The notes under the pieces: model-generated | What the model was told of the DNA's origin: nothing | Seen by the model: the letters and a program-made list of their open reading frames with translations, nothing else | Database searches by the model: none | Shown: piece after piece, positions 9,174 through 17,591 of the stretch | How the letters are laid out: every line of letters begins with the position of its first letter | Position numbering within the stretch: position 1 is the stretch's first letter | Assembly: GCF_902506065.1 (NCBI RefSeq) | Contig: NZ_LR732912.1 | Location: 342,529-406,528 of the forward strand | Reading direction: 5' to 3' | DNA: 64,000 nucleotides | DNA from: Arthrobacter sp. 9V | GTDB taxonomy: Bacteria; Actinomycetota; Actinomycetes; Actinomycetales; Micrococcaceae | Program-made: the position numbers and the translations under genes

Positions 9174-10520
9174 ATGACACGCGATATTTTCCAGCCCAGC
9201 GGCCAGATTCAGTTCGGAATCTTCTTCCAAGGCGTCAACTCCGGCACCATCTGGAAGGCCCCCCAAGCGGGCTCGCAGACGGACTTCGAATCGTTCCGGC
9301 ACATCGCCCAAACCGCCGAGCGCGGCAAGTTCGCCGCTTTCTTCCTCGGTGAAGGGCTTCGCTTGCGGGAGCACCTCGGCCGCCCGCATGCCCTTGATGT
9401 GGTGGGCAGGCCCGATGCCCAGACCATGCTGGCCGCGCTCGCCGCAGTCACCAAAAACATCGGCCTCGTGGCAACGCAGAACACCACATACAACGATCCC
9501 GCGGACCTGGCACACCGCTTGTCCTCATTGGACGTGATCTCCGGCGGCCGGGCTGCATGGAACATCGTCACCACGGACAACGCCTGAACCGGTGCCAACT
9601 TCCGCCGCGGCGGATACCTGGACCACGCCGACCGTTACAAGCACGCCGAAGCGTTTGTGGAAACCGCCAAGCGCATTTGGGACTCATGGGAAACACCCGC
9701 CGGACCTGCGCGGCGGGTCCTCCACGAAGGCCAGCACTACACCGTTGACGTCACCCCCCGCCTGCCGCGCAGCGCCCAGTACCGCCCTGTGCTCTTCCAA
9801 GCCGGAGACTCCCCGGACGGCCGTGATTTCGCAGCGCGCCAAGCAGACGTGATCTTCTCAGCCCACCCCAAGTTCGACGACGCCGTGGAGTTCCGCCGCG
9901 ACATCGTGACCCGGTCCATCGCAGCCGGCCGCGGTGCCAACGCCGTCCAGATCATGCCCGCCAGTGAGTTCATCCTTGGCGCCACTGATCAGGAAGCCCA
10001 GGAGAAGAAAGCGTGGGTCCGGAGCCTCCAAATCGGCCCGCAGCAGGCCATCGCCTACCTGGAACAGTTCTGGGGACGGGAACTCTCCTCCTACGATCCC
10101 GATGGTCCACTTCCGGAGATCGACCCCGTGGTGGAAGAGACCTCGGAGACGCGTGGCAGCGGGTTCCACGGCGCCAAGGCCCGTCAGCTTGCCGATCAAT
10201 GGAGGGCCGAAGCCAAGGACAAGGGCCTGTCCATCCGCCAATTCGTCACGTCCAAGACCGCACGCATAGTCTCCACGTTTACCGGTTCCTACACCGCCGT
10301 GGCGGATCACCTGGCCGAATACGCGCGGGTGGGCGCGGTGGATGGCTTCAATATCTCCCCGTGGCTCATCCCCACAGGCCTGGACGAGATCGTGAAGCAC
10401 CTCGTGCCCGAACTTCAGGAACGCGGCGTCTACCCCACCGAATACCGGGGCACCACGCTGCGCGAAAACCTGGGGCTGGAGACTCCGGTGCGGTCCGACG
10501 AGCCGGCGCAGCTCTCATGA
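9174..10520 (+). pseudogene. NtaA/SnaA/DszA-type FMNH2-dependent monooxygenase interrupted by in-frame TGA
   Basis: A 448-codon reading frame homologous to nitrilotriacetate/DszA/YtnJ monooxygenases, broken by TGA at codon 138 (9585-9587). The frame is intact on both sides: ...GGRAAWNIVTTDNA, stop, TGANFRRGGYLDHADRY.... Family members carry Trp at this point (DNAWTG), so a single TGG-to-TGA change explains it. Downstream there is no further disruption, and the C-terminal region (FNISPWLIPTGLDEIVKHLVPELQERG) is well kept, implying a recent mutation, a sequencing error, or rare readthrough. It is the last gene of the importer/LLM operon. If truly a stop, only a 137-residue N-terminal fragment or a reinitiated C-terminal part would be made. 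Confidence 0.85.
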
Positions 10521-10521
10521 A

Positions 10522-10618
10522 GGAATTTTTTGCTGGATCATTGCTTCGCCGTGGAACCAAAACCGCTACATTCCGCGGCCTGGGTTCGGAGCTTCGGGCA
10601 ATGATCCAGCAGAATTCC
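10522..10618. repeat. 97-nt element with long inverted repeat ends
   Basis: A perfect 14-nt inverted repeat (TGCTGGATCATTGC at 10531-10544; its complement at 10598-10611), extended outwards by GGAATT on both sides (10522-10527; 10613-10618 with slight spacing differences). It lies in the 3' untranslated region just behind the interrupted monooxygenase gene. No target-site duplication is obvious. Confidence 0.5.
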
Positions 10619-10643
10619 CCGTCAGCATGCGCAACAGCCCCCG

Positions 10644-10671
10644 ACGACGGCGGCTCGAGTGCCGCCGTCGT
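10644..10671. terminator. Hairpin between convergent genes
   Basis: Perfect 11-bp stem ACGACGGCGGC (10644-10654) with complement at 10661-10671 and 6-nt loop. It lies behind the importer/LLM operon and ahead of the convergent FG-GAP gene. No T-run follows, so Rho-assisted or bidirectional termination is more likely than classical intrinsic termination. Confidence 0.55.
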
Positions 10672-10736
10672 GGACGTTTCGCGCGGAACTGTCAGCTTGC
10701 AACTGACCGCGGGCAGCTTGCCGCTGTAGCGGCGTC

Positions 10737-11942
10737 CTAGAGCAGTTCGCGGAACACGTTCCAGCCGTTGCCCACCGGCCCGTAGGGTCCATAAAGGCTT
10801 GTGGTAGCGGCGCCCGTGGAATACAGCACCAGATCGCCGTTCTGGTTGACGGCCGCAAGGTTGTTGTACTTCTGATGCGCGTAACTGCCCATGCCCGCCA
10901 CATCCTGGAATTCATTCCAGCCGCCACCCATGAACGCTTGGGCACCCCAGCCGCCCTGACCGTCGGCCGAGTACAGCTGCAGGCCGCCGTTGATGTCCCG
11001 GCCGAAGACCTCCACGGTGCCGTCGCCGTTCATGTCACCGCCAGGGATGATCTTGTTCATGACCTGCCAACCCCAGCCCACCTTCGAGGGAGCGAGCCAG
11101 CCGCCGTTCCCGTCGCCGGGGTAGAGGAACAGCTCGCCTGCGGCATTTCTTGCCAGGACGTCGTTGGTGCCGTCGCCAGTGAAATCCCCTGGTCCCACGA
11201 TCGAGTCGAAGACGTTCCACCCTGCACCTACCTGGCGGGTGGGGAGCCAGCCTCCGTCGCCGTCACCTGGGTACAGGAACAGCTGGCCGGCCGCATTCCT
11301 CGCCAGGAGGTCATTGAATCCATCACCGTCGAAATCCCCGGGGGAGAAGACGATGTTGAACATGTTCCACCCGGCACCCACCTGACGGGGTTCATCCCAG
11401 GAGCTGAAATAGACCGGGCATGGGCCCTCGCACATGCCCTTGTAATAGGTGTACGTGCGCGGATACAGGATGAGCCTGCCATCGTGTGTGCGGGCCAGCG
11501 GCTCAAAATTGCCGCGCCCGGTCCAGCCCATGGCGCGGCTGGAAGCCTTGATGGGTTTGGTCTCGGCGCTGAGCTGCGTTCCGGTGGGGCAGCCTGGCTC
11601 ACCCGGGGTGAGCGGGTAGACCTTCAAAGAGATGCGGCTGCCCTGGTCTTCAGGGAGGACACGCAAAGTTTCACCCTGACGCTCCGGCGGCAGAGGTTCG
11701 CCGTCGCGCAACCATTCCAAGGTGATCGCATCCCCGGAACCGTCCGGATTCCGGCAGCCCCAGTAGTCGTAGTTGTACTGCCGGCGCATCTCGGAACCGA
11801 CGTACGGGACGCCGTCAATGAACGGCGTTGGCTGGGACGCTGCAGTAGCTGGGCCGGCAGCGAGCAGCCCCGAGCCCAACAGTCCTATGGCAAGTGCGGT
11901 AGTGGTAGCTCGCCTCAAAGAGCGCGCTTGAAAGATCCCCAT
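10737..11942 (-). CDS. Secreted FG-GAP/VCBS-repeat protein
   Basis: A 401-residue exported protein. A Sec signal peptide (basic RSLRRATTTALAIGLLGSGLLAAGP, cleavage near ATAAS at about 35) is followed by a short N-terminal domain with paired cysteines. Then come at least four repeats of about 48 residues with the pattern GDFDGDGxNDxLARNAAGxLFLYPGDGxGGW, a beta-propeller-type calcium-binding FG-GAP repeat. The same repeat style occurs fused to a VanY peptidase at the right edge of the window. No catalytic domain is visible; a wall-associated or adhesive role is plausible. The gene converges with the importer operon. Confidence 0.85.
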   Translation of the reverse strand: MGIFQARSLRRATTTALAIGLLGSGLLAAGPATAASQPTPFIDGVPYVGSEMRRQYNYDYWGCRNPDGSGDAITLEWLRDGEPLPPERQGETLRVLPEDQGSRISLKVYPLTPGEPGCPTGTQLSAETKPIKASSRAMGWTGRGNFEPLARTHDGRLILYPRTYTYYKGMCEGPCPVYFSSWDEPRQVGAGWNMFNIVFSPGDFDGDGFNDLLARNAAGQLFLYPGDGDGGWLPTRQVGAGWNVFDSIVGPGDFTGDGTNDVLARNAAGELFLYPGDGNGGWLAPSKVGWGWQVMNKIIPGGDMNGDGTVEVFGRDINGGLQLYSADGQGGWGAQAFMGGGWNEFQDVAGMGSYAHQKYNNLAAVNQNGDLVLYSTGAATTSLYGPYGPVGNGWNVFRELL

Positions 11943-12032
11943 GTTTCCCCCCGGAAAATATCGCGTCTGTAGCCGCGTGGTGTGTGCTGAGGGTACCGCA
12001 CATCCGTTGTGGGAGTTAGGGGTTGGCGGGGG

Positions 12033-12476
12033 TCACGCCTTGGCGGGAGCCACCATGAACACGTCAACGGGGTCCTCGGATTCCAGGACGAAGCCGTGGC
12101 GCTCGTAGAGCCGACGGGCCGGGCTTCCTTGCAGAACGTCCAGACGGAACGGGCGCTCGTCCACCGACGCCGACATCACGTGGCGGAGCACGGCACTGCC
12201 CAAACCTTTGCCTTGATGCGCTGGGGCCACATAGAAGTGTTCAATCCAACGGCTGTCCGGGGCGGGGCGGACAGCGATCACGCCTGCGTCCACGCCGTCG
12301 GAATGGATGATGTACGTGTGCTCGGGCTGGAAGCCGTTCAGGAAGCGCTCGCGGACGCGAACAGGATCGAAGCGCTGCAGCCGTTCGAGGTCCGGGCGCA
12401 TCACCACTGCGCGCAGTTCGGCAATCCAGGCAGCATCGGTGGCAACGGTGGGGCGGAGGACGAAGTCAACGGACAT
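12033..12476 (-). CDS. GNAT family N-acetyltransferase
   Basis: A 147-residue GNAT protein. The central signature IEHFYVAPAHQGKGLGSAVLRHVM contains the Q-x-x-G-x-G acetyl-CoA loop, followed by RLDVLQGSPARRLYERHGFVLESE, the usual motif B. Start at 12476 (MSVDFVLRP) gives the normal N-terminus; an upstream in-frame start at 12524 would add an unlikely Arg/Gly-rich stretch. It diverges from the threonine dehydratase-like gene. Substrate unknown. Confidence 0.85.
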   Translation of the reverse strand: MSVDFVLRPTVATDAAWIAELRAVVMRPDLERLQRFDPVRVRERFLNGFQPEHTYIIHSDGVDAGVIAVRPAPDSRWIEHFYVAPAHQGKGLGSAVLRHVMSASVDERPFRLDVLQGSPARRLYERHGFVLESEDPVDVFMVAPAKA

Positions 12477-12554
12477 GGGTTCAAGCCTATGCCCGGCAGG
12501 ACGTCGTCCGCCCACCCGAACCATAGGATGAAATGGACGAAAGGTGCAGACACG

Positions 12555-13484
12555 ATGGTCACACGCGAAGAAGTAGAAGCAGCGTACTCAAGGACGGCAG
12601 GGTGGGTGCGCCATACGCCGCTGGCCGAGAGCGGCGACCAGGAGGCCTACCACCTTTGGTTCAAGTGTGAGTACATGCAGCACACCGGCTCTTTCAAGGC
12701 ACGCGGCGCCTTCAACAGGCTTCTCACGGCAAAGGAAAACGGCGAGCTCAACCCGGAGGTGGGGATTGTGGTGGCTTCCGGCGGCAATGCCGGCCTGGCC
12801 AATGCCTACGCTGCGGCCAAGCTAGGGGTCCCTGCAACTGTGTTTGTGCCGGAGTCGGCTCCGGCCAACAAAGTGCATAAGCTCTACGCCATTGGTGCCA
12901 CTGTGGTCCAGGGCGGCGCGGAGTACGCGGAGGCCTACGCCGCCGCGATCCGCTTCGCCGAGGAAAAGGGTGCAGTCTACTGCCACGCCTATGACCAGCC
13001 CGAGATCGTAGCCGGCGCAGGTGGTGTTGGGCTTGAGCTGCTGGATGAACTGCCCGACGTCGACACCATCCTCGTTGCTGTTGGCGGCGGCGGGTTGATG
13101 GGCGGCATTGCTGCGGCCGCCGAGGGCAGGGCGCAGGTGGTGGGCGTCGAACCCGAGACCGTCCCCACCCTGCACACCGCCTTGGCCAAGGGCGAACCGG
13201 TGGATGTGGCTGTGTCCGGCATCGCCGCGGACTCCCTCGGAGCCCGGCGGATCGGAGAGATCGGCTTCGGAGTTGCCCGGCGTACCGGTGTCCAAAGCCT
13301 GCTGGTCACGGATGAGGACATTGTCCAAGCACGCCGCGCCCTGTGGGAGAAGCACCGCATCGTAGTGGAGCACGGTGCGGCGGCGGCCTATGCGGCGCTC
13401 CTGTCAGGCGCCTACGCTCCACGGGCGGGTGAAACCGTTGCCGTGATCCTCTGCGGTGCCAACACGGACCCCGCCCACTTCTAA
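12555..13484 (+). CDS. Threonine/serine dehydratase-like PLP enzyme
   Basis: A 309-residue fold type II PLP enzyme. The PLP lysine lies in TGSFKARGAFNRL, the glycine-rich phosphate loop in VAVGGGGLMGGIAAA, and the substrate loop in VASGGNAGLANAYAAAKLG. It should deaminate serine or threonine (2-oxo acid plus ammonia) or a related hydroxy-amino acid. It lacks the C-terminal ACT regulatory domain of biosynthetic IlvA, so it is probably catabolic or a racemase/dehydratase variant. Start at 12555 has AAGGTG about 9 nt upstream. The stop is followed within 4 nt by a palindromic repeat element. Confidence 0.87.
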   Translation: MVTREEVEAAYSRTAGWVRHTPLAESGDQEAYHLWFKCEYMQHTGSFKARGAFNRLLTAKENGELNPEVGIVVASGGNAGLANAYAAAKLGVPATVFVPESAPANKVHKLYAIGATVVQGGAEYAEAYAAAIRFAEEKGAVYCHAYDQPEIVAGAGGVGLELLDELPDVDTILVAVGGGGLMGGIAAAAEGRAQVVGVEPETVPTLHTALAKGEPVDVAVSGIAADSLGARRIGEIGFGVARRTGVQSLLVTDEDIVQARRALWEKHRIVVEHGAAAAYAALLSGAYAPRAGETVAVILCGANTDPAHF

Positions 13485-13487
13485 CCC

Positions 13488-13557
13488 CACCCAACTAGGG
13501 GACAGCAAACGCTCCATTGAGCGGTCATTGCGACGTGTGCTGTCCCCTAGTTGGGTT
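13488..13557. repeat. Palindromic intergenic element, copy 2
   Basis: The cleanest copy: arms CACCCAACTAGGGGACAGCA (from 13488) and TGCTGTCCCCTAGTTGGGTT (13538-13557), with a partly palindromic core. It fills the whole gap between two convergent genes, starting 4 nt after one stop and ending 1 nt before the other. It may serve as a bidirectional terminator or mRNA end. Confidence 0.88.
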
Positions 13558-13558
13558 C

Positions 13559-14551
13559 CTACTTCTTGGGCAGGCCTGCCGGGTTCAGCTCGGACGCGGG
13601 AATCGCTTCGGATGAGAGGCCCCAACGGTCCAGGATCTTGGCGTAGCTTCCGTCCTTGATGAGGGTGTTGAGTGCAGCCTGGGCAGCCACGGCCAGTCCG
13701 TTGCCCTTCTGGGTGGTGAAAGCAATCTCAGCCTTCAGCGGCCAACCGCCTTCCAGCGTGCCCACTTCCTTGGTCTTCCCATCCTTGGCAGCCTTATAGG
13801 CGGCGGAGGCGTTGGGGCCGAACGTCAGGTCCGCACGGCCGGACTGGAGGGCGAGCTGGGAGGCGGAGTCGTCGTCGTAATACTGGAACTCAACGGGCTT
13901 CAAGCCGTTTTTCTTGTTCTCCTCGTCCCAGCGCACCAGGATGGCTTCCTGATTGGTGCCCGAGCCAACAATGATGCGCTTACCGGCCACATCCTTGGCT
14001 TCCTTGACCTCGCCGATGTCCGAGTCGGACTTGGCATAGAAGCCCAGAAGGTCATTGCGGTACGTGGCGAAGTCGAACTTCTCCTTGCGTGCCTCGGTCA
14101 CCGTGACGTTGGACAGGACGGCCTCATACTTGCCGGACTCCACGCCCAGCGGCCAGTCGGCCCACGCTACCGGCAACACTTCCACCTGAAGGCCAAGGCT
14201 TTCGCCCACTGCATAGGCAATATCCACTTCGCTGCCAATGAGAGTCTTGTTATCCGTGGCGAACGTGCTCAGCGGGGGAGTGCCGCCGGTGGTCACCACG
14301 GTCAGCTTGCCATCGGCCTTGATGGCGTCGGGAACCAGGGCGGCCGCGGCAGAGTCCACAGACACCTTGATGCGGTCCTGCTGCGGGGTCAGGTTGAACT
14401 CTTTGGTGGACGAGCTGGATGAAGCGTTCGACGCCGGAGCTGAGGTTCCGGTTGCGGCGGTGGCCCCGGGATCGGAGCAGGCAGCCAGCCCCAGTAGCGC
14501 CGTAGCGGCCAGCGCCGCTGTGGCGCCGGTCTTGAGAGCGAAGCGTGCCAT
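13559..14551 (-). CDS. Amino-acid-type ABC transporter substrate-binding lipoprotein
   Basis: A 330-residue family 3 binding protein. Signal sequence with lipobox LAAC (Cys25), a Ser-rich linker, then the binding fold with GSEVDIAYAVGESLGLQ and AGKRIIVGSGTNQEAIL. It is clearly paralogous to the binding protein at 5071-6102, both ending LIKDGSYAKILDRWGLSSEAIP or similar. Start at 14551 has AAGGAG 8 nt upstream. No permease or ATPase is adjacent, so it may feed the importer at 3222-6102. It diverges from a YtmO-like LLM oxidoreductase, consistent with a common scavenging pathway. Confidence 0.9.
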   Translation of the reverse strand: MARFALKTGATAALAATALLGLAACSDPGATAATGTSAPASNASSSSSTKEFNLTPQQDRIKVSVDSAAAALVPDAIKADGKLTVVTTGGTPPLSTFATDNKTLIGSEVDIAYAVGESLGLQVEVLPVAWADWPLGVESGKYEAVLSNVTVTEARKEKFDFATYRNDLLGFYAKSDSDIGEVKEAKDVAGKRIIVGSGTNQEAILVRWDEENKKNGLKPVEFQYYDDDSASQLALQSGRADLTFGPNASAAYKAAKDGKTKEVGTLEGGWPLKAEIAFTTQKGNGLAVAAQAALNTLIKDGSYAKILDRWGLSSEAIPASELNPAGLPKK

Positions 14552-14646
14552 GTGTTTCTCCTTGGATTTCCCCTGATCATCGCGACAGGGAGGTCTGATG
14601 CGTTCTTGTGGCTGCAACTATCCGGCAGTTTCCGGGAGCGGGTCAA

Positions 14647-14662
14647 AGCGTTCCGAAACGCT
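14647..14662. promoter_or_regulatory. Small palindrome in divergent promoter region
   Basis: AGCGTT and AACGCT separated by 4 nt, within the 290 nt between the binding-protein and LLM oxidoreductase genes. It is a candidate operator. I saw no convincing riboswitch fold in this gap. Confidence 0.3.
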
Positions 14663-14841
14663 GGGATACAGGGGTTCACGGCAGTTAATCGGGCGTCGAA
14701 CTGGTTCACAAAACTGCTCCGAAACCGTGGGAAAGGACCGCGCGACGCAACTCACAGAAATAAGCCGGGTGCCGCCGTCGTTGTCGCTAGAGTGCCCGGC
14801 AATCAACCGGCGGGCACCAAAACGTACCGAAAGGCCTTCTT

Positions 14842-15831
14842 GTGACTGTTCCTCTTTCCATCCTCGACCTGGCAACCATCGGGAAGGGCCAGACGGTGGC
14901 GGAAAGCCTGGCGGGCAGTGTTGCCATGGCGCAGAAAGCCGAAGAGCTGGGGTACCGCCGTGTTTGGTACGCCGAACACCACAACATGTCCGCGATTGCT
15001 TCCTCCGCTACCAGCGTCCTGATCGCCCACGTGGCTGCCCACACCAACACCATCCGCCTCGGCGCCGGTGGTGTGATGCTGCCCAATCACTCCCCGCTGA
15101 CCATTGCTGAGCAGTTCGGCACCCTTGAGACGCTGCACCCGGGAAGAATCGATCTGGGTCTGGGCCGGGCTCCCGGCAGTGACCAGAACACCATGCGCGC
15201 GCTGCGCCGTGACCACACGTCCTCGGACCGGTTCCCGCAGGATGTCCTGGAACTGCAGGGCTACCTCACCGGACCCACCCGCATCCAGGGTGTTGAAGCG
15301 ACGCCCGGCAAGGGCACCAACGTGCCGTTGTACATCCTGGGGTCCTCACTGTTCGGCGCCCAACTGGCCGCCCAGCTGGGTCTTCCCTACGCTTTCGCTT
15401 CACACTTTGCCCCCGCTGCGCTTCAGGACGCTGTTGCCATTTACCGCCGCGAGTTCAAGCCCTCGGACCAGTTGTCCGAGCCGCACGTGATCGCCGGTGT
15501 GAACGTCACTGCCGCGGACTCAAACTCCCAGGCACAGGCGATCCATCTAGCTGTGAAGCGTGCCCGGGTTTCACTGTTCTTCGGTGGCGGCCGCGAGTTC
15601 ACCGATGACGAGGCGGACATGGTGCTGGACTCCCCGCAGGGCCAGCACATCGCTCAAATGATGAAGTTCTCCGCGGTGGGTACCAAGGACGTGGTGCGCG
15701 ATTACCTGGACGAGTTTGCGGCGTTCGCCGACGCCGATGAACTGATTGTGGCGCACCAGAGCATCGGCACCGAAGAGCGGCTGCGGTCCGTGGAACTCGT
15801 GGCTGAAGTTGCTGGGCTGGTGAGCGCGTAG
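14842..15831 (+). CDS. MsnO8/YtmO-type LLM flavin-dependent oxidoreductase
   Basis: A 329-residue luciferase-like protein of the MsnO8 group (Bacillus YtmO, E. coli YhbW): N-terminal [26 protein letters not shown], then [45 protein letters not shown], all near-invariant in the group. GTG start with GAAAGG upstream. YtmO in Bacillus lies in the S-methylcysteine utilisation operon, which agrees with the divergent binding protein here. The actual substrate is unproven. Confidence 0.9.
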   Translation: MTVPLSILDLATIGKGQTVAESLAGSVAMAQKAEELGYRRVWYAEHHNMSAIASSATSVLIAHVAAHTNTIRLGAGGVMLPNHSPLTIAEQFGTLETLHPGRIDLGLGRAPGSDQNTMRALRRDHTSSDRFPQDVLELQGYLTGPTRIQGVEATPGKGTNVPLYILGSSLFGAQLAAQLGLPYAFASHFAPAALQDAVAIYRREFKPSDQLSEPHVIAGVNVTAADSNSQAQAIHLAVKRARVSLFFGGGREFTDDEADMVLDSPQGQHIAQMMKFSAVGTKDVVRDYLDEFAAFADADELIVAHQSIGTEERLRSVELVAEVAGLVSA

Positions 15832-15836
15832 CGCGC

Positions 15837-17477
15837 TTACTGTCCCCGGATCAGGTGTGCCAGGAGCGCCACGTGCAGTGAGGTCCGCGATTCGGCATCC
15901 TCCAGGTCCACGCCCAGCAACTCCTCAAGTTTGCTGAGCCGGGCGTAAAGCGTGGGCCGGCTCAGGTAGCCGCTGCGTGCCATGGCGGCCTTGTTGCCAG
16001 CGGATCCGAGGTAGAGTCCCAGCAGTTCCAGGTATTCGCCTTTGCCCTCAGCCTCTGCTTGGAGGACGGCGGACAATTCCGATTCCACGAATTGTTGAAC
16101 GCGGGGGTCCTTGCGCAGGAGCGCCAGCAGCCCGCGAAGGCGCACGTCCGTGGCCCGGAAGTAGGGCTTGCCCGTGTCCCGGAGCGTGGCAGCGCTTTCG
16201 GCCACGTGGGCTGCTTCGTCAATGCCGGCCGCGGCTTCCAGAAGCGTTGCTTTCATGCGGCCAACCCCGATGATCCAGGCAGGGGGTGCCGCTTCTTCCG
16301 CCGAGCCGGCAGCCTCGGCGAGGATTTGAAGCGTCGGATCCTCCTGCTGCCGGGCGGGTAGGGAGAGGATCATGCCTACTGACCCGGACTGGATGCTTGC
16401 CGCCAAAGCTGTGCCGGCACTGGATCTGACGGACTTGGCCAACCGCTCCAAAAGTTCGCGCTCGTCCTGCTGCCCGGCGAAGGGGTCACCGGGAAGGATG
16501 GGCGAACCCCAGGCAGGGAGGGCGGTGCTGAAAACGATCGGCACATAGTAGGAGGAGCGCTTCAAGCCCAAGGAACCAGCGCGTGCCAGCGCCTCCGCTT
16601 CGCTGAGGCCACGGGGCTGGCGGAGTGCATTGAGGAGTCCGGCTTGTGCGTGGTGGCTGAGTTCGCGTTGGTCCCGATCTGCCAGCCGGTTGATGGCCAG
16701 CGTCTGGGCCGCCCGTTCCAGGACCATGATGGCCATGTCCTCATCGGCGTCGAAAGCCGCGGGTGGCATGGGCACCACCAGCCTGCCCCACACTTGTTGC
16801 CGCACCCCCACCGCAGCTTGGAGCCATTGCTCCGGTCCGGACCGTGCGGTGTGTGCCGGGAAGGGTGTAGTCCGGGATCGTCGCTCCCAATCGTGGAGAA
16901 GATCGGTAGTGGATACGCGCTGCCCGGCGTAGGCGAGAACCAGGTGCGAGAGGTCTTCCAGCACTACTGAAGCGCCGATCATGGTGGCCGCTTGCTCCAC
17001 CACACGTTGAGTGTCGGCACTTTCCAAACTCAGCACGGTGAACGCTTCATGGACGTCCCGGGCACGTTCCACACGCTCCAATTGTTCGGCCACGATCATT
17101 CTGTGGACGATCTCCGTGACTTGGACAAACCTCACCCGTTGTTCCACCACAACCACGGGTATTGACGCAGAACGGGCCGCTTTCTCCAGGGCCTTCCGGC
17201 TGCGGGGCCGCTGGCCGACGAGTTCCACGATCAGTCCGGCCGCTCCGGCCGATTCCAGGGAGCGGATAAACGACGCCGACTCTTCAGGGGTCTTCTCCAG
17301 CTCCAGGCCTGTGGTCAGCACCAATTCCCCGCCGGACAGCAGGGGGCCGACGTCGAGGATTTCGCTGACGTGCACCCAGCGGACGGCTGTGTCCAAACCT
17401 TGTGAGCCGCCCAGCACGCTGGGCGAGGCGGCCCGGAACACGGGCAGGTCAAGGATGGCTCTAACGGAGGGCAGCAT
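15837..17477 (-). CDS. PucR family transcriptional regulator
   Basis: A 546-residue activator-type regulator. The N-terminal PucR sensory domain (VRAILDLPVFRAASPSVLGGSQGLDTAVRWVHVSEILD, residues 1-125) is followed by a central GGDEF-like region and a C-terminal helix-turn-helix of the PucR/CdaR type (YLGSAGNKAAMARSGYLSRPTLYARLSKLEELLGVDL, about 485-525). It diverges from the semialdehyde dehydrogenase/aminotransferase operon and probably controls it. There is no ribosome binding site: a TACACT hexamer sits 6 nt before the ATG, as in leaderless actinobacterial transcripts. Its stop is 5 nt from the convergent LLM gene. Confidence 0.9.
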   Translation of the reverse strand: MLPSVRAILDLPVFRAASPSVLGGSQGLDTAVRWVHVSEILDVGPLLSGGELVLTTGLELEKTPEESASFIRSLESAGAAGLIVELVGQRPRSRKALEKAARSASIPVVVVEQRVRFVQVTEIVHRMIVAEQLERVERARDVHEAFTVLSLESADTQRVVEQAATMIGASVVLEDLSHLVLAYAGQRVSTTDLLHDWERRSRTTPFPAHTARSGPEQWLQAAVGVRQQVWGRLVVPMPPAAFDADEDMAIMVLERAAQTLAINRLADRDQRELSHHAQAGLLNALRQPRGLSEAEALARAGSLGLKRSSYYVPIVFSTALPAWGSPILPGDPFAGQQDERELLERLAKSVRSSAGTALAASIQSGSVGMILSLPARQQEDPTLQILAEAAGSAEEAAPPAWIIGVGRMKATLLEAAAGIDEAAHVAESAATLRDTGKPYFRATDVRLRGLLALLRKDPRVQQFVESELSAVLQAEAEGKGEYLELLGLYLGSAGNKAAMARSGYLSRPTLYARLSKLEELLGVDLEDAESRTSLHVALLAHLIRGQ

Positions 17478-17490
17478 TTACACAGTGTAA
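17478..17490. promoter_or_regulatory. Perfect 13-nt palindrome at the PucR start: operator and probable -10 box
   Basis: TTACACAGTGTAA lies directly against the pucR ATG. On the minus strand it contains TACACT, matching the TANNNT -10 consensus, 6 nt ahead of the ATG. A second half-site TTTTACACGTG lies at 17507-17517, nearer the divergent promoter. Binding here would block pucR transcription and could serve the operon. Confidence 0.55.
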
Positions 17491-17591
17491 GAGTCCATGC
17501 CGATACTTTTACACGTGCACCCTACTGTGAACCTTTAGCGGCGGACAGACTGATTTCAGCCCTTCAAACCGAACCGCACCAAGGAGAACTC

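Noticed and set aside
9585..9587. Selenocysteine reading of the in-frame TGA
   Set aside because: Family members have Trp, not Cys/Sec, at this site, and no bacterial SECIS-like hairpin is apparent immediately downstream.
10517..10729. 70-residue plus-strand frame starting ATGA-coupled to the monooxygenase stop
   Set aside because: It runs through an inverted-repeat element and a terminator-like hairpin and has no family-like pattern; chance frame more likely.
14552..14841. Riboswitch (SAM-type) ahead of the YtmO-like gene
   Set aside because: Only a small 6-bp palindrome is visible; I could not build a conserved riboswitch core.
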